DNA of 64,000 nt from an uncultured Amaricoccus sp. Lineage in GTDB: Bacteria; Pseudomonadota; Alphaproteobacteria; Rhodobacterales; Rhodobacteraceae. A program made the position numbers and the translations under genes. The DNA is taken from assembly GCF_937891315.1 (NCBI RefSeq), contig NZ_CALAGI010000140.1, forward strand, positions 17,647-81,646, in the 5' to 3' direction. Under the pieces are notes generated by a model, which was not told the origin of the DNA, searched no databases, and worked only from the letters and a program-made list of their open reading frames with translations. Shown one piece after another: positions 44,274-52,616 of this stretch. Numbering within the stretch: the stretch's first letter is position 1; each line of letters begins with the position of its first letter.

Positions 44274-45325
44274 GACACCCTATCAATGATGCGCCGAAGT
44301 CTGTCGTGATCGACGGTGAAGCCATCCTCGGCCGCCGTCCCCACCATGAAGGCGAACCGCATGGACATCCGGTCGGCGAATTCCTTGTAGGTCATGGCGA
44401 AACGGTCCGGCGGTTGCAGCACCAGGAAGGCGGCGTCGTCGGCCATGGTGAAGATCGCATGCGAGAGATGGCTGCCCTCGACGCCGATCACGATCCGGGC
44501 GCCATACGTGCGCCGGGCGATCTCCTCGACGCCGAGTACCGCCGGCTCGACGATATCGAAGCCGAGCTTTTCCAGCATTGCCTCGAGCTCGGCTTCTTCC
44601 GCCAGCACCCGCCGCTCGCCGGTCGCGCCGCGCTTGAGATAGACGCCCGGCCCCGTGACCGGCGCGTGCCGCGCGAGATTCGCCTTCGCCCGGGCGCGAA
44701 GCTCGCGATAGCGCTGCTCCTTGTAGCTGTTCTGCGCGAAGTCAGTGTAGATCGTCAGCCGCCGCGCCCAGGCGCGCCGCGCCACCGGCGGCCGCGGCAG
44801 GTCGACGAGGGCGCGATAGCCGGCCTCGTGCTCGTAGTCCTTGGTCGGCGCGACGATGGTCGGCGCGCCCGGCGGCGGAATGAGGCCGAGCGGCAGCTCG
44901 TCGAGCAGGAAGTTGCCGAAATAGTGGCTGCCGATGTTGTTCGAGACGAGGCAGGCGCTTTCCAGCGGCGTCGGAGGCGGGTCGCCGGTGAACAACTTCT
45001 CCGGCCCGAACCCCGGCTTGTACTTGGCCGGACCGCGATAGATATAGGCGCCGGAAATCGCCACGCCCTCGATCTCGTAGGCCATCGAGGCGGCATGCAC
45101 GCAGGGCCCACCCGCGGCCAGCATATGTTCCGTCGCCCAGTCGCGATGCGGTGCGAGCCGCAGCACCCGGTCGAACTCGCCCGGCGCATGGATCGCGGCC
45201 GGAACCCTGACCACTTCCTCGGGGCAGAGTTCCCGACTCTTCGAGGCCATCGAGCGGATATCGGGCGTCATGCCGTACCACAGTCGCCGAAGCCCCCAGT
45301 CCAACATTTCCAGATTGAGTCTCAT
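44270..45325 (-). CDS. glycosyltransferase family 61 protein
   Basis: 351-residue protein of the GT61 (DUF563) family: SNNIGSHYFGNFLLDELPL carries the conserved His-Tyr-Phe region, then VYLKRG, and GARIVIGVEGSHLSHAIFTM contains the invariant Gly-Ser-His. Bacterial GT61 enzymes build capsule or exopolysaccharide units. The Met at 45325 (MRLNLEMLDWGL) was chosen; an earlier in-frame start at 45370 is possible. It is divergent from the aminotransferase gene. Confidence 0.83.
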   Translation of the reverse strand: MRLNLEMLDWGLRRLWYGMTPDIRSMASKSRELCPEEVVRVPAAIHAPGEFDRVLRLAPHRDWATEHMLAAGGPCVHAASMAYEIEGVAISGAYIYRGPAKYKPGFGPEKLFTGDPPPTPLESACLVSNNIGSHYFGNFLLDELPLGLIPPPGAPTIVAPTKDYEHEAGYRALVDLPRPPVARRAWARRLTIYTDFAQNSYKEQRYRELRARAKANLARHAPVTGPGVYLKRGATGERRVLAEEAELEAMLEKLGFDIVEPAVLGVEEIARRTYGARIVIGVEGSHLSHAIFTMADDAAFLVLQPPDRFAMTYKEFADRMSMRFAFMVGTAAEDGFTVDHDRLRRIIDRVS

Positions 45326-45457
45326 CGCCACCGCCAATCTGCGCGCCGCGCATTGCGACTCCGATGACACCGCAAGTAGTCGACCAGTAGTTAACGCATA
45401 TTTAAATCACGTCGCCGAATGCTGCGGGGCACGTATTCAGTCCCTGGAGCATATAGA
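45326..45457. promoter_or_regulatory. divergent region between GT61 and DegT genes
   Basis: 132 bp, with an AT-rich stretch GCATATTTAAATCACG around 45394-45411, unlike the flanking GC-rich genes. Promoters for both directions are expected here. Confidence 0.4.
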
Positions 45458-46723
45458 ATGGTCAAGGCTTCCGGCGGCCAAGCCCGCATCGACACCGATC
45501 TCCGACGCCCCGCGATCGATGGTGGTACGCCGGTCAGGGACCAGAGCCGCTTTCTCGTCTTCGGCCAGCCCGATATCGGCCAGCCGGAAATCGACGCGGT
45601 GACCGAGGTGCTGCGAAGCCGCTGGATCGGTACCGGACCGCATTGCCAGGCGTTCGAGGCCGAGTTCGCCGCCTACCTCGGGCCACGAATCGGTGGCGCC
45701 GTGGCGGTGAATTCGGCGACGGCGGCGTTGCATCTGTCGCTGCTCGCGCTCGACATCGGACCGGGGGACGAGGTGATCTCGACCGCGATGACCTTCTGTG
45801 CGACGATCAATGTCATCTGCCACGTCGGCGCGACGCCGGTGCTCTGCGATTGCGACATCGCGACCCAATGCATCCTTCCCGAGCAGATCGAGGCGAAGAT
45901 CACCCCGCGCACCAAGGCGATCATCGTCGTGCATATGTGCGGGCGGCCCTGCGAGATGGAGGCGATCATGGCCATCGCCGATCGGCGCGGCATTCCGGTG
46001 ATCGAGGATTGCGCCCATGCGATCGAGACGCGAATCGGCGACCGCCCGGTCGGTACCTATGGCACCTATGCCTGCTACAGCTTCTACGCCACCAAGAACA
46101 TGACGACGGCAGAGGGCGGCATGGTGGTCGCCCAGGACGCCGAACGCCTGACCCGGATCCGCACGCTCAGCCTGCATGGCCAGAGCGCGGACGCCTGGAA
46201 ACGCTATTCCAACGCGGGCTTCAAGCGCTACGACGTGGTCGAGCCGGGGTGGAAGTACAACCTGACCGACATCGCCGCCGCCATGGGCCGGGCGCAGTTG
46301 CCCATGGTCGAGAGCCGGCTCACCCGGCGCCGCGAGATCGCCGAGCAATATGACGCGGCACTCGCCGAACTGCCGCTGGTCCTGCCGCCGGTGGCGGCGC
46401 CGGACACGCGGCTCGCCTACCACCTCTATACCGTGCAGGTGGATGAGGCGCGGGCGGGCATCTCGCGCAATGATCTGCTGGTCGCGATGCGGGCCGAGAA
46501 TATCGGCGTCGGCGTCCACTACGAAGCGATCCACACGCTCGGCTACTATCAGAACCTGCTCGGGCTCAGGCCGGAGGATTTGCCGAACGCGGCCTGGATC
46601 GGCGAGCACACCCTGTCAATGCCGCTCTCGACCGTGATGAGCGACGACGACGTCGATGATGCGATCACCGCGATCCGCGGGATCATCGGCTGGTATGCTG
46701 AGCCATTTCGCGCGGGGCATTGA
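45458..46723 (+). CDS. DegT/DnrJ/EryC1/StrS family sugar aminotransferase
   Basis: 421-residue PLP enzyme that aminates keto-sugars on nucleotide diphosphates. SRWIGTGPHCQAFEAEFAAYLG and AVNSATAALHLSLLALDIGPGDEVI are present. The PLP Asp is in VIEDCAHAIE (about 184) and the Schiff-base Lys in SFYATKNMTTAEGG (about 213). ATG 45458 has GGAG 9 nt upstream. It implies the glycan contains an amino sugar; other genes for such a sugar (dehydratase) are not obvious in the window apart from the SDR at 40.2 kb. Confidence 0.92.
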   Translation: MVKASGGQARIDTDLRRPAIDGGTPVRDQSRFLVFGQPDIGQPEIDAVTEVLRSRWIGTGPHCQAFEAEFAAYLGPRIGGAVAVNSATAALHLSLLALDIGPGDEVISTAMTFCATINVICHVGATPVLCDCDIATQCILPEQIEAKITPRTKAIIVVHMCGRPCEMEAIMAIADRRGIPVIEDCAHAIETRIGDRPVGTYGTYACYSFYATKNMTTAEGGMVVAQDAERLTRIRTLSLHGQSADAWKRYSNAGFKRYDVVEPGWKYNLTDIAAAMGRAQLPMVESRLTRRREIAEQYDAALAELPLVLPPVAAPDTRLAYHLYTVQVDEARAGISRNDLLVAMRAENIGVGVHYEAIHTLGYYQNLLGLRPEDLPNAAWIGEHTLSMPLSTVMSDDDVDDAITAIRGIIGWYAEPFRAGH

Positions 46724-46736
46724 CGGTCCCGCGCTG

Positions 46737-47378
46737 TCAGCGCGTCGCGAAGCAGTAGAAAAGCCCGTCCCCACCGCTTTCGCGCAGCGCGGCCAAGCCG
46801 CAGCCCTTCGAGGGATGCGCCGAGTTCCAGGATTTCTCGCTCGGCTTGTCCTCGAGATCGGCACCGTCGTGGTGGCCGACCATCGCCGCCCCCGCGCCAT
46901 CGCTGGTCCAGTCCTCGCAGGTCAGCGGCGCCCTGGTGCCGTCGGGCAGCGAGCCGGTCAGGATATCGTGCCGCAGCGGCGGCGCCTCGCCCCGACCATT
47001 GATCCGCGCGCCGGTCTCGTCGAGCGCGGTCGCCCGCGACACGTGGTTGCCGGGGCCATGCAGGGTCGCGAGGTCGGCGGCGATCGTCTCGCCCCTGGCA
47101 TTGACCCACGGCCCCGCGCCGATCCGGTCGCGCGCATCGACGGTGGAAGTCGAGAGATAGGCGGCCCAGACCTTGCCGGTCACGCCCGCCGCCTCGGCCA
47201 GCGCGGCGCAATGCGCATCCGCCCCGGCGAGACCGCCAAGATCGGCGCCGTCGCCAAGGCCGACGCTGGTGATGAAGAAGCCCATCGCCGGATCCGGTCC
47301 CCGGGTCAGGACAAAGGCCGCGACCCCACCGGCCAGGGTGGCGAGCCCCATCGCGACGATTGGAACGGCGCGGCCCAT
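46737..47378 (-). CDS. membrane-anchored lectin-like protein, paralogue 1
   Basis: 213-residue protein with an N-terminal membrane anchor (about 5-25) and an extracytoplasmic domain beginning FFITSVGLGDGADLGGLAGADAHC. It has four cysteines (AHCAAL, LTCEDW, KGCGLA, FYCFA), and ends in the FYCFA motif close to the C-terminus. Proteins of this type are often annotated as lectins; ligand unknown. It is nearly colinear with the next gene (47451-48080), with long identical stretches such as VTGKVWAAYLSTSTVDARDR, so a recent tandem duplication. It is convergent with the aminotransferase gene. Confidence 0.78.
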   Translation of the reverse strand: MGRAVPIVAMGLATLAGGVAAFVLTRGPDPAMGFFITSVGLGDGADLGGLAGADAHCAALAEAAGVTGKVWAAYLSTSTVDARDRIGAGPWVNARGETIAADLATLHGPGNHVSRATALDETGARINGRGEAPPLRHDILTGSLPDGTRAPLTCEDWTSDGAGAAMVGHHDGADLEDKPSEKSWNSAHPSKGCGLAALRESGGDGLFYCFATR

Positions 47379-47450
47379 GCGACCTCCGACGAGAACAACT
47401 CAACCGGAGGTTACATGCCGGGGGCGGGTCCGCCGCTCACGTATCCGTGA

Positions 47451-48080
47451 TCACTCGACCGCGAAGCAGTAGAACAGGCCGGCGCCACCGGTACCGCGCA
47501 GCGCTTCCTGGCTGCAACCGCCGCGGGTCGGATGCGCGGCGTTCCACGATGTCGCGGTGGGCAGAGTGTCAGGGCCCTTGCGGTCGTGGTGGCCGACGAT
47601 CGCGACGCCATCGGGTCCGCTGCTCGTCCAGTCCTCGCAGGTCTGGGGCGCCTTGGTCCCGTCCGCGAGCGAGCCGGTCAGCATGTCATGCTCGTTCGGA
47701 TCGTCGCCGCGCCCCGCGACCACCGCTCCGGTCTCGTCGAGCGCGGTCTCCTTGCTGAGGTTGTTTCCCTCGCCATGCAGCGTGGCGACGTCGGCGGCGA
47801 TGGTCTCGCCCTTGGCATTGACCCACGGCCCGGTGCCGATCCGGTCGCGCGCATCGACCGTCGAGGTCGAGAGATAGGCGGCCCAGACCTTGCCGGTGAC
47901 GCCCGTCGCCTCGGCCAGCGCGGCGCAATGGGCGTCGGCTCCGGCGAGGCCACCGAGATTGGCGCCTTCGCCGAGGCCAACGCTGGTGACGAAGAAACTC
48001 ATGCCGCCGCTCTGGGCCGAGGCGACCGCGGCGGTGCCGAGAAGGGCGAGGGCGGCGAGATGGACTGTCGTCAGGCGCAT
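47451..48080 (-). CDS. secreted lectin-like protein, paralogue 2
   Basis: 209-residue protein with a cleavable signal peptide (MRLTTVHLAALALLGTAAVASAQ, cleavage near residue 23) followed by the same domain as its neighbour at 46737-47378, with the same four cysteines. The two copies differ at the N-terminus (anchor versus cleaved signal), so one is predicted to stay on the membrane and the other to be released. The ORF extends far upstream but only from ATG 48080 does it begin with a signal peptide; AGGGAGAGA lies upstream. Confidence 0.82.
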   Translation of the reverse strand: MRLTTVHLAALALLGTAAVASAQSGGMSFFVTSVGLGEGANLGGLAGADAHCAALAEATGVTGKVWAAYLSTSTVDARDRIGTGPWVNAKGETIAADVATLHGEGNNLSKETALDETGAVVAGRGDDPNEHDMLTGSLADGTKAPQTCEDWTSSGPDGVAIVGHHDRKGPDTLPTATSWNAAHPTRGGCSQEALRGTGGAGLFYCFAVE

Positions 48081-48145
48081 CGGATCTCTCTCCCTGAAAT
48101 TGTTCTTGTGGCTTGAGGGTAGGAGTCGTGGTCCACTCGGACCAC

Positions 48146-49306
48146 TCACGACTCCGTGACGCGCCCGAGGAGATCGTCGCGGGTCAAGGTGAAGTCCGAG
48201 GCGATCCAGGCCGCTTCGAGCCGGCGCAGGCCGGCGCCCAGCGCCGGACCGCGCAGGGCGAGATCCGCCGCGCGAAGCGGAAAGCGGGCGGTGGCGCCGC
48301 GATCGATCTCGGTGCCGAGCGTCGCGGGCGGCGCGACGCCGAGGGTCGCCGCGCGGATCAGACCGGCGTCGCGGGCGGCCTCGGCGCCGTGGCGATAGGC
48401 GGCGACGGCGCAGGAAGGCTCGGCGAGGGCGGCGGCGATCGCGGCGAGCGCCTTGCGCTCGGGCTTCGAGAAGCGCAGCGCGGCGGCCCAATCGGCGGCG
48501 TCGCCCAGCGCGGCGAGGCGGCGCTGCCAGCGTGGGGCATGGCCGCCCGCCGCCTCGATATGGGCGAGGGGCGCGAGCGCCACGGGATCGGCGCCAGGCA
48601 ACAAGCGCGCGAGAATGCCGGTCGCCGCCATCGCCGCGACCGCGGGCGCCGGATCGGGCGCGGCGAGGAGCTTGCGCGTCTCGGCCCCGACTCGCTCGCG
48701 CGAGAGGCGGTCGAGATGCTCCTGCGCGGCGGCGCAGGCGGCGAGGGCCTCGGGATCGAGGCCGCCCTCCGGATCGCCGAACCATGCGTGAAAGCGAAAG
48801 AAACGCAGGAGACGGAGATAGTCCTCGGCGATACGGGTGGCCGGATCACCGACGAAGCGAACCCGACGCGCGCGGAGATCGGGGAGGCCACCGAGTGGAT
48901 CGAGCACCTCGCCGTCGGGCCGGGCATAGAGCGCGTTCATGGTGAAGTCGCGCCGGGCCGCGTCCTCGGCGATATCGGTGCCGAAGGCGACGGTGGCGTG
49001 GCGCCCATGGGTCGCCACGTCGCGGCGAAACGTCGTCACCTCGAAGGCGCGGCCGTCGATGACGAGGGTAACCGTGCCATGGGCGAGGCCCGTCGGCACG
49101 GCGCGAACCCCGACGCGGGCGGCCTGGTCGAGCACCACTTCCGGCGACGCGTCCGTCGCAAGGTCGATGTCGGCGGAGCGCAGGCCGAGCAGGGCGTCGC
49201 GGACACAGCCGCCGACGAAGAACGCCTGATGGCCGGCGCCGGTCAGCAGGGCGAAGACGGCGCGGGTCGCGGGCGCGGCCAGCCAGTCCGCCGTGACGCG
49301 GGTCAC
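48146..49306 (-). CDS. cca: CCA tRNA nucleotidyltransferase / poly(A) polymerase family
   Basis: 386-residue enzyme adding or repairing the 3' CCA end of tRNAs. The N-terminal catalytic motif GGCVRDALLGLRSADIDLA has the GGxVRD and DxD signatures (about 32-49). FRRDVATHGRHATV and RRDFTMNALYA follow, with RIAEDYLRLLRFFRF as the RNA-binding region. The start is GTG 49306, which overlaps the Nudix stop codon (GTGA), so the pair is translationally coupled. Both tRNAs in this window already encode CCA, so repair is the likely role there. Confidence 0.92.
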   Translation of the reverse strand: MTRVTADWLAAPATRAVFALLTGAGHQAFFVGGCVRDALLGLRSADIDLATDASPEVVLDQAARVGVRAVPTGLAHGTVTLVIDGRAFEVTTFRRDVATHGRHATVAFGTDIAEDAARRDFTMNALYARPDGEVLDPLGGLPDLRARRVRFVGDPATRIAEDYLRLLRFFRFHAWFGDPEGGLDPEALAACAAAQEHLDRLSRERVGAETRKLLAAPDPAPAVAAMAATGILARLLPGADPVALAPLAHIEAAGGHAPRWQRRLAALGDAADWAAALRFSKPERKALAAIAAALAEPSCAVAAYRHGAEAARDAGLIRAATLGVAPPATLGTEIDRGATARFPLRAADLALRGPALGAGLRRLEAAWIASDFTLTRDDLLGRVTES

Positions 49307-49911
49307 AGGCCACGCATCCTGTCGCCGAGGCTGATCAGCATCCGCGCGGTGGCACCCCAGATATAGTGCGGTCCGTAGGGGATCGCCTGATACCGGCGCC
49401 AGCCGCCCGGCCAGGCGCGGCGGTGGGTCTGGCGGTTGGCCGGATCGAGAACGAAGGCGAGTGGCGCCTCGAACACCTCCTCGACCTCGGCCCGGTCGAT
49501 GACGGGCGTGAAATCCGCGTCCACGAGGCCGACGAAGGGACTGACGGAAAAGCGGGTGATCGTCTCGTGCGTGTCGAAGCCGCCGAGGATGGTGACCTGC
49601 TCCCGCGCGAGCCCGATCTCCTCGCGCGCCTCGCGCAGCGCGGCGTCGAGCGGCGTCGGGTCGGTCGGGTCCTGGCGGCCGCCGGGAAAGGCGATCTGGC
49701 CGGGGTGATGGCGCAGATGCGCGGCACGGCGGGTGAGGATGATGTTGATCCCGGCGCCACGCTCGATCAGCGGCACCAGAACGGAGGCGGGACGCAACTC
49801 AAAGGGGCCGGACGGCCGCGCCGCCGGATTGAGGTCGAAATCCGAGGTTCCGATCGACGGCGCGCGCAATGCCGCCGCGATCCGCGTGACGTTCAGGCAA
49901 TGCCGATCCAT
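49303..49911 (-). CDS. Nudix hydrolase, CoA pyrophosphatase-like
   Basis: 202-residue protein. The Nudix box GGRQDPTDPTPLDAALREAREEIGL (REAREEIG core) is at about residues 75-100, and upstream are LVPLIERGAGINIILTRRA and LRHHPGQIAFPGG, which are typical of the CoA-diphosphatase (NudL/YeaB) subfamily. It would cleave CoA or other nucleotide diphosphate derivatives; substrate not proven. Coupled to cca. Confidence 0.88.
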   Translation of the reverse strand: MDRHCLNVTRIAAALRAPSIGTSDFDLNPAARPSGPFELRPASVLVPLIERGAGINIILTRRAAHLRHHPGQIAFPGGRQDPTDPTPLDAALREAREEIGLAREQVTILGGFDTHETITRFSVSPFVGLVDADFTPVIDRAEVEEVFEAPLAFVLDPANRQTHRRAWPGGWRRYQAIPYGPHYIWGATARMLISLGDRMRGL

Positions 49912-49925
49912 CGCGCCTAGATGGA

Positions 49926-49955
49926 CCGGCCCCCGCCCTCGTGCAAGGGGGCCGG
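49926..49955 (-). terminator. hairpin between the Nudix gene and RTX gene 1
   Basis: Perfect 9-bp stem CCGGCCCCC/GGGGGCCGG with a 12-nt loop in the gap upstream of the Nudix gene and past the stop of the RTX gene (minus strand). No T-run. Confidence 0.5.
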
Positions 49956-49971
49956 CCCAATCGAGGCGCGA

Positions 49972-51300
49972 TCAGATCAGCGCGATCCCTTCGCCGACGA
50001 GCTGCCCGAGATCCTCGGTGCCGAGGCCGAGCAGACGAACGCCGTTGCCTCCGCCGAGGTCGATCCAGGCGCCGTCCTCCTCGAACGAGATGCGCGCCGC
50101 GAGATCGGCGGCGCTCTCGAGGCGAAGGCCGTTCACGTTTGCCGAGATCCGCAACTCGTCCCCCGCGCCAAAGTCGGTGATGGTGTCGATCCCGTGCGCG
50201 CTGCGGATCACGAAGGCATCCGCGCCGGCGCCGCCGGTCAGCAGGTCGTCATGGGCGCCACCGTCCAGCACATCGTCGCCATCGCCGCCATCGAGCGTGT
50301 CGCGCCCGCGGCCGCCGCGGATATGGTCGGCGCCGTCCTCGCCGAAAATCTGATCGTCCCCCCGGCCGAAGTCCGCAGCCGCCCGCGCGACGTCGTCACC
50401 CGCGCCGAGATGGATCACATCGCCGCCGCCGCCGCCGTCGACATAGTCGCGGCCGCCGCCCGCGATGATCACGTCGTCGCCATGACCGCCTTCGATCGTG
50501 TCGCCCTCGAAATAGTAGCTGCCGCCGAGGATGGTGTCGTCGCCATTGCCGCCGTACAGCCTCTCGGCCGCCGAGCCGCCGCGCAGGTAGTCGTCGCCGT
50601 TGCCGCCATCGAACACCGAACTCCGGGTATAGTCGCCAGCCCCGCCAACCAGCGTATCGTCCCCATCGCCGCCATAGAGCGAATCCGCGCCCTGCGTTCC
50701 GATCAGGATGTCGTTGCCGCCGCCGCCGTACACGAGGTTGCGGCCGGCACCGGCGTCGATGAGGTCGTCGCCGGTGCCCCCCTGGATCGTGTCAGCGTGG
50801 ACGCCGCCGAAGATCGTGTCGTTGCCAGCGCCGCCGTCGATCGACAGGGGCGATGTCTGAACATTGGCGTAATAGTACCAGTAGGGGACGCGGCCATCGA
50901 TGTAGTCGTCACCATCCTCGCCGAAGATCGGGCCGACCGAGGGCTGGCCTCCGAACAGGATCCGATCGTTGCCCGCGCCGGCATAGACCGTGTCGAAACC
51001 GTCGCCCATGCGGATCACGTCGTTGCCATCGCCGCCGAGCAGGAGGTCGGAGCCCTCGCCGCCGATCAGTTCGTCGTCGCCTGCCCCGCCGATCAGCTTG
51101 TCGTCGCCGACGCCTCCAAACAGCGTGTCCTGACCGGGGCCGCCGTCAAGCGTGTCGTTTCCGGTTCCGCCGTGGATCGAGTCGCTGCCACCACCCCCGA
51201 GGACATGGTCCGCGCCTTCGAGCGACTGGATGAAGTCAGCGGCATCGGTACCGACCAGCCATTCGGCGGCGCGCGTCCCATTGATGTAATTGAAAGGCAT
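49972..51300 (-). CDS. RTX calcium-binding protein, paralogue 1
   Basis: 442-residue protein with no cleavable signal, built of RTX nonapeptide repeats (GGxGxDxLx, for example GGTGNDTLDGGPGQDTLFGG) from about residue 10 to 390. A C-terminal domain (FVIRSAHGIDTITDFGAGDELRISANVNGL) is typical of type I secretion targets. RTX blocks fold into calcium-bound beta rolls outside the cell. No catalytic domain is visible, so it may be a surface or matrix protein. No type I transporter genes are present in the window. It is followed by a second RTX gene (51330-52424) of the same strand. Confidence 0.88.
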   Translation of the reverse strand: MPFNYINGTRAAEWLVGTDAADFIQSLEGADHVLGGGGSDSIHGGTGNDTLDGGPGQDTLFGGVGDDKLIGGAGDDELIGGEGSDLLLGGDGNDVIRMGDGFDTVYAGAGNDRILFGGQPSVGPIFGEDGDDYIDGRVPYWYYYANVQTSPLSIDGGAGNDTIFGGVHADTIQGGTGDDLIDAGAGRNLVYGGGGNDILIGTQGADSLYGGDGDDTLVGGAGDYTRSSVFDGGNGDDYLRGGSAAERLYGGNGDDTILGGSYYFEGDTIEGGHGDDVIIAGGGRDYVDGGGGGDVIHLGAGDDVARAAADFGRGDDQIFGEDGADHIRGGRGRDTLDGGDGDDVLDGGAHDDLLTGGAGADAFVIRSAHGIDTITDFGAGDELRISANVNGLRLESAADLAARISFEEDGAWIDLGGGNGVRLLGLGTEDLGQLVGEGIALI

Positions 51301-51329
51301 GCGTGTTCCTTCCCCCAGTGGGCGCGCGG

Positions 51330-52424
51330 TCAGATGAAACCGAGGCCGTTTTCGAACAGGTCGCCGAGTTCCGCCTCGTCGAGGCCGAGCAGGGTGACGG
51401 AATTGCCTTCGCCGAGGTCGATCACGGCCCCGCTCTCCAGAAACCGCGTCCGCGCCAGGATGACCTCGGCGTCGAGCGTCCCGAGGCCATTGATGCCCTG
51501 GCCGATATGGAGCCGGTCGCCCGCGCCGAAGTCGGTAATGGTCTCGGCGCCGTAGGAGCCGCGGATTTCGAACAGGTCCGCGCCCGCGCCGCCGGTCAGG
51601 GTGTCGTCGCTGGCGCCGCCGTTCAGCCGGTCGTCGCCCGCGCCGCCGTCGAGCGTGTCGCGCCCCCGGCCGCCGTGCATCCAGTCGTCGCCACGCTCGC
51701 CCAGGATCCGGTCGTCGCCACGGCCGAAATCGACCCTGGCGCCGACGAAATCGTCCCCGTCGCCCAGCAGGATCTCGTCGTCACCGCCGCCGCCTTCGAC
51801 CTTGTCATTGCCGGCGCCGGCCTCGATCAGGTCGTCGCCCGCGCCACCGTCCAGCGTGTCGCGCCCGTCCCAGCCGCGCAGTGTGTCATCGCCGTTGCCG
51901 CCAGAGACGCTGTCGCGGCCATCCCCGCCGTCCGCGAGGTCGTCGCCGAGCCCGCCCTCCAGCGTATCGTCGCCGAGCATCCCGGCCATGAAATCGTCCC
52001 CCGCGCCGCCGAGCAGCAGGTCGTTGCCGAAATCACCGTCGAGCTGGTCGTCGCCGTCCTCGCCGCTCAGCAGGTCGTCGCCCGGACCGCCATACAGCCG
52101 GTCGTGGCCGTAGGAGCCGTGAAGCCGATCATCGCCCTCGCCGCCCCACATCTCGTCGGAGGCGAGGCGCTTCGCGGCGATCCAGGCGTCGGTCGGGGTG
52201 ATGCCCGGATGCAGGCTGGACCAGCGGCCGTCGAGAAAGTCATGGCCGTCCTGGCCGATCAGCAGGTTGGAGCCCTCGCCACCGAACAGGCTGTCATCGC
52301 CGAGACCGCCGATCAGCGTGTCGTTGCCGATCTCGTCGACGATGTAGGAATCGCCGACGCCGCCAATGCGCAGCGTATCGTCCGGCCCGCGGTTCTCGAC
52401 CCGAATACGTCCCGTCGTCGCCAT
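51330..52424 (-). CDS. RTX calcium-binding protein, paralogue 2
   Basis: 364-residue protein of RTX repeats (IGGLGDDSLFGGEGSN type) with the same C-terminal secretion-type domain as its neighbour (FEIRGSYGAETITDFGAGDRLHIGQGINGL) and the same ending (VTLLGLDEAELGDLFENGLGFI versus VRLLGLGTEDLGQLVGEGIALI). The shared start of the C-terminal domain and repeat count suggest a duplication. Met at 52424 was chosen; the ORF extends to 52520 but that part is not RTX. It is upstream of the GMC dehydrogenase operon. Confidence 0.85.
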   Translation of the reverse strand: MATTGRIRVENRGPDDTLRIGGVGDSYIVDEIGNDTLIGGLGDDSLFGGEGSNLLIGQDGHDFLDGRWSSLHPGITPTDAWIAAKRLASDEMWGGEGDDRLHGSYGHDRLYGGPGDDLLSGEDGDDQLDGDFGNDLLLGGAGDDFMAGMLGDDTLEGGLGDDLADGGDGRDSVSGGNGDDTLRGWDGRDTLDGGAGDDLIEAGAGNDKVEGGGGDDEILLGDGDDFVGARVDFGRGDDRILGERGDDWMHGGRGRDTLDGGAGDDRLNGGASDDTLTGGAGADLFEIRGSYGAETITDFGAGDRLHIGQGINGLGTLDAEVILARTRFLESGAVIDLGEGNSVTLLGLDEAELGDLFENGLGFI

Positions 52425-52543
52425 GCGTCGCCCCCCGGCATGCCCCCGCGAGCATGAGGCCATCCCGGACCTGAACGAGAAGTAAACGCGGCGGGGAAAA
52501 CCGCGGCGGCCTTGGCTCAAATGCCGGTCAAAGGCCGAAGGCC

Positions 52544-52608
52544 GCTGGCCCGCGTCTGGTCACGGGCCAGCGCGCGGCCGGGCGCGGGGGAGGAGGCCGC
52601 GCCCGGCC
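52544..52608 (-). terminator. two consecutive hairpins between the GMC dehydrogenase and RTX genes
   Basis: Hairpin A, 52544-52571: 9-bp stem GCTGGCCCG/CGGGCCAGC. Hairpin B, 52576-52608: 12-bp stem GGCCGGGCGCGG/CCGCGCCCGGCC. Both follow the GMC gene in its direction of transcription, B ending 8 bp past the stop. Confidence 0.65.
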
Positions 52609-52616
52609 GTGTCGGA

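Noticed and set aside
47445..47456. GTGATCAC near the end of lectin-like gene 2
   Set aside because: Only the inner eight bases match; no promoter nearby. Similar inner matches occur at 6688 and 9155 inside coding regions, so chance is likely.
50000..52400. Many short repeated blocks looked at first like a CRISPR or tandem DNA repeat
   Set aside because: They are coding RTX nonapeptide repeats, variable at the DNA level, with no unique spacers.
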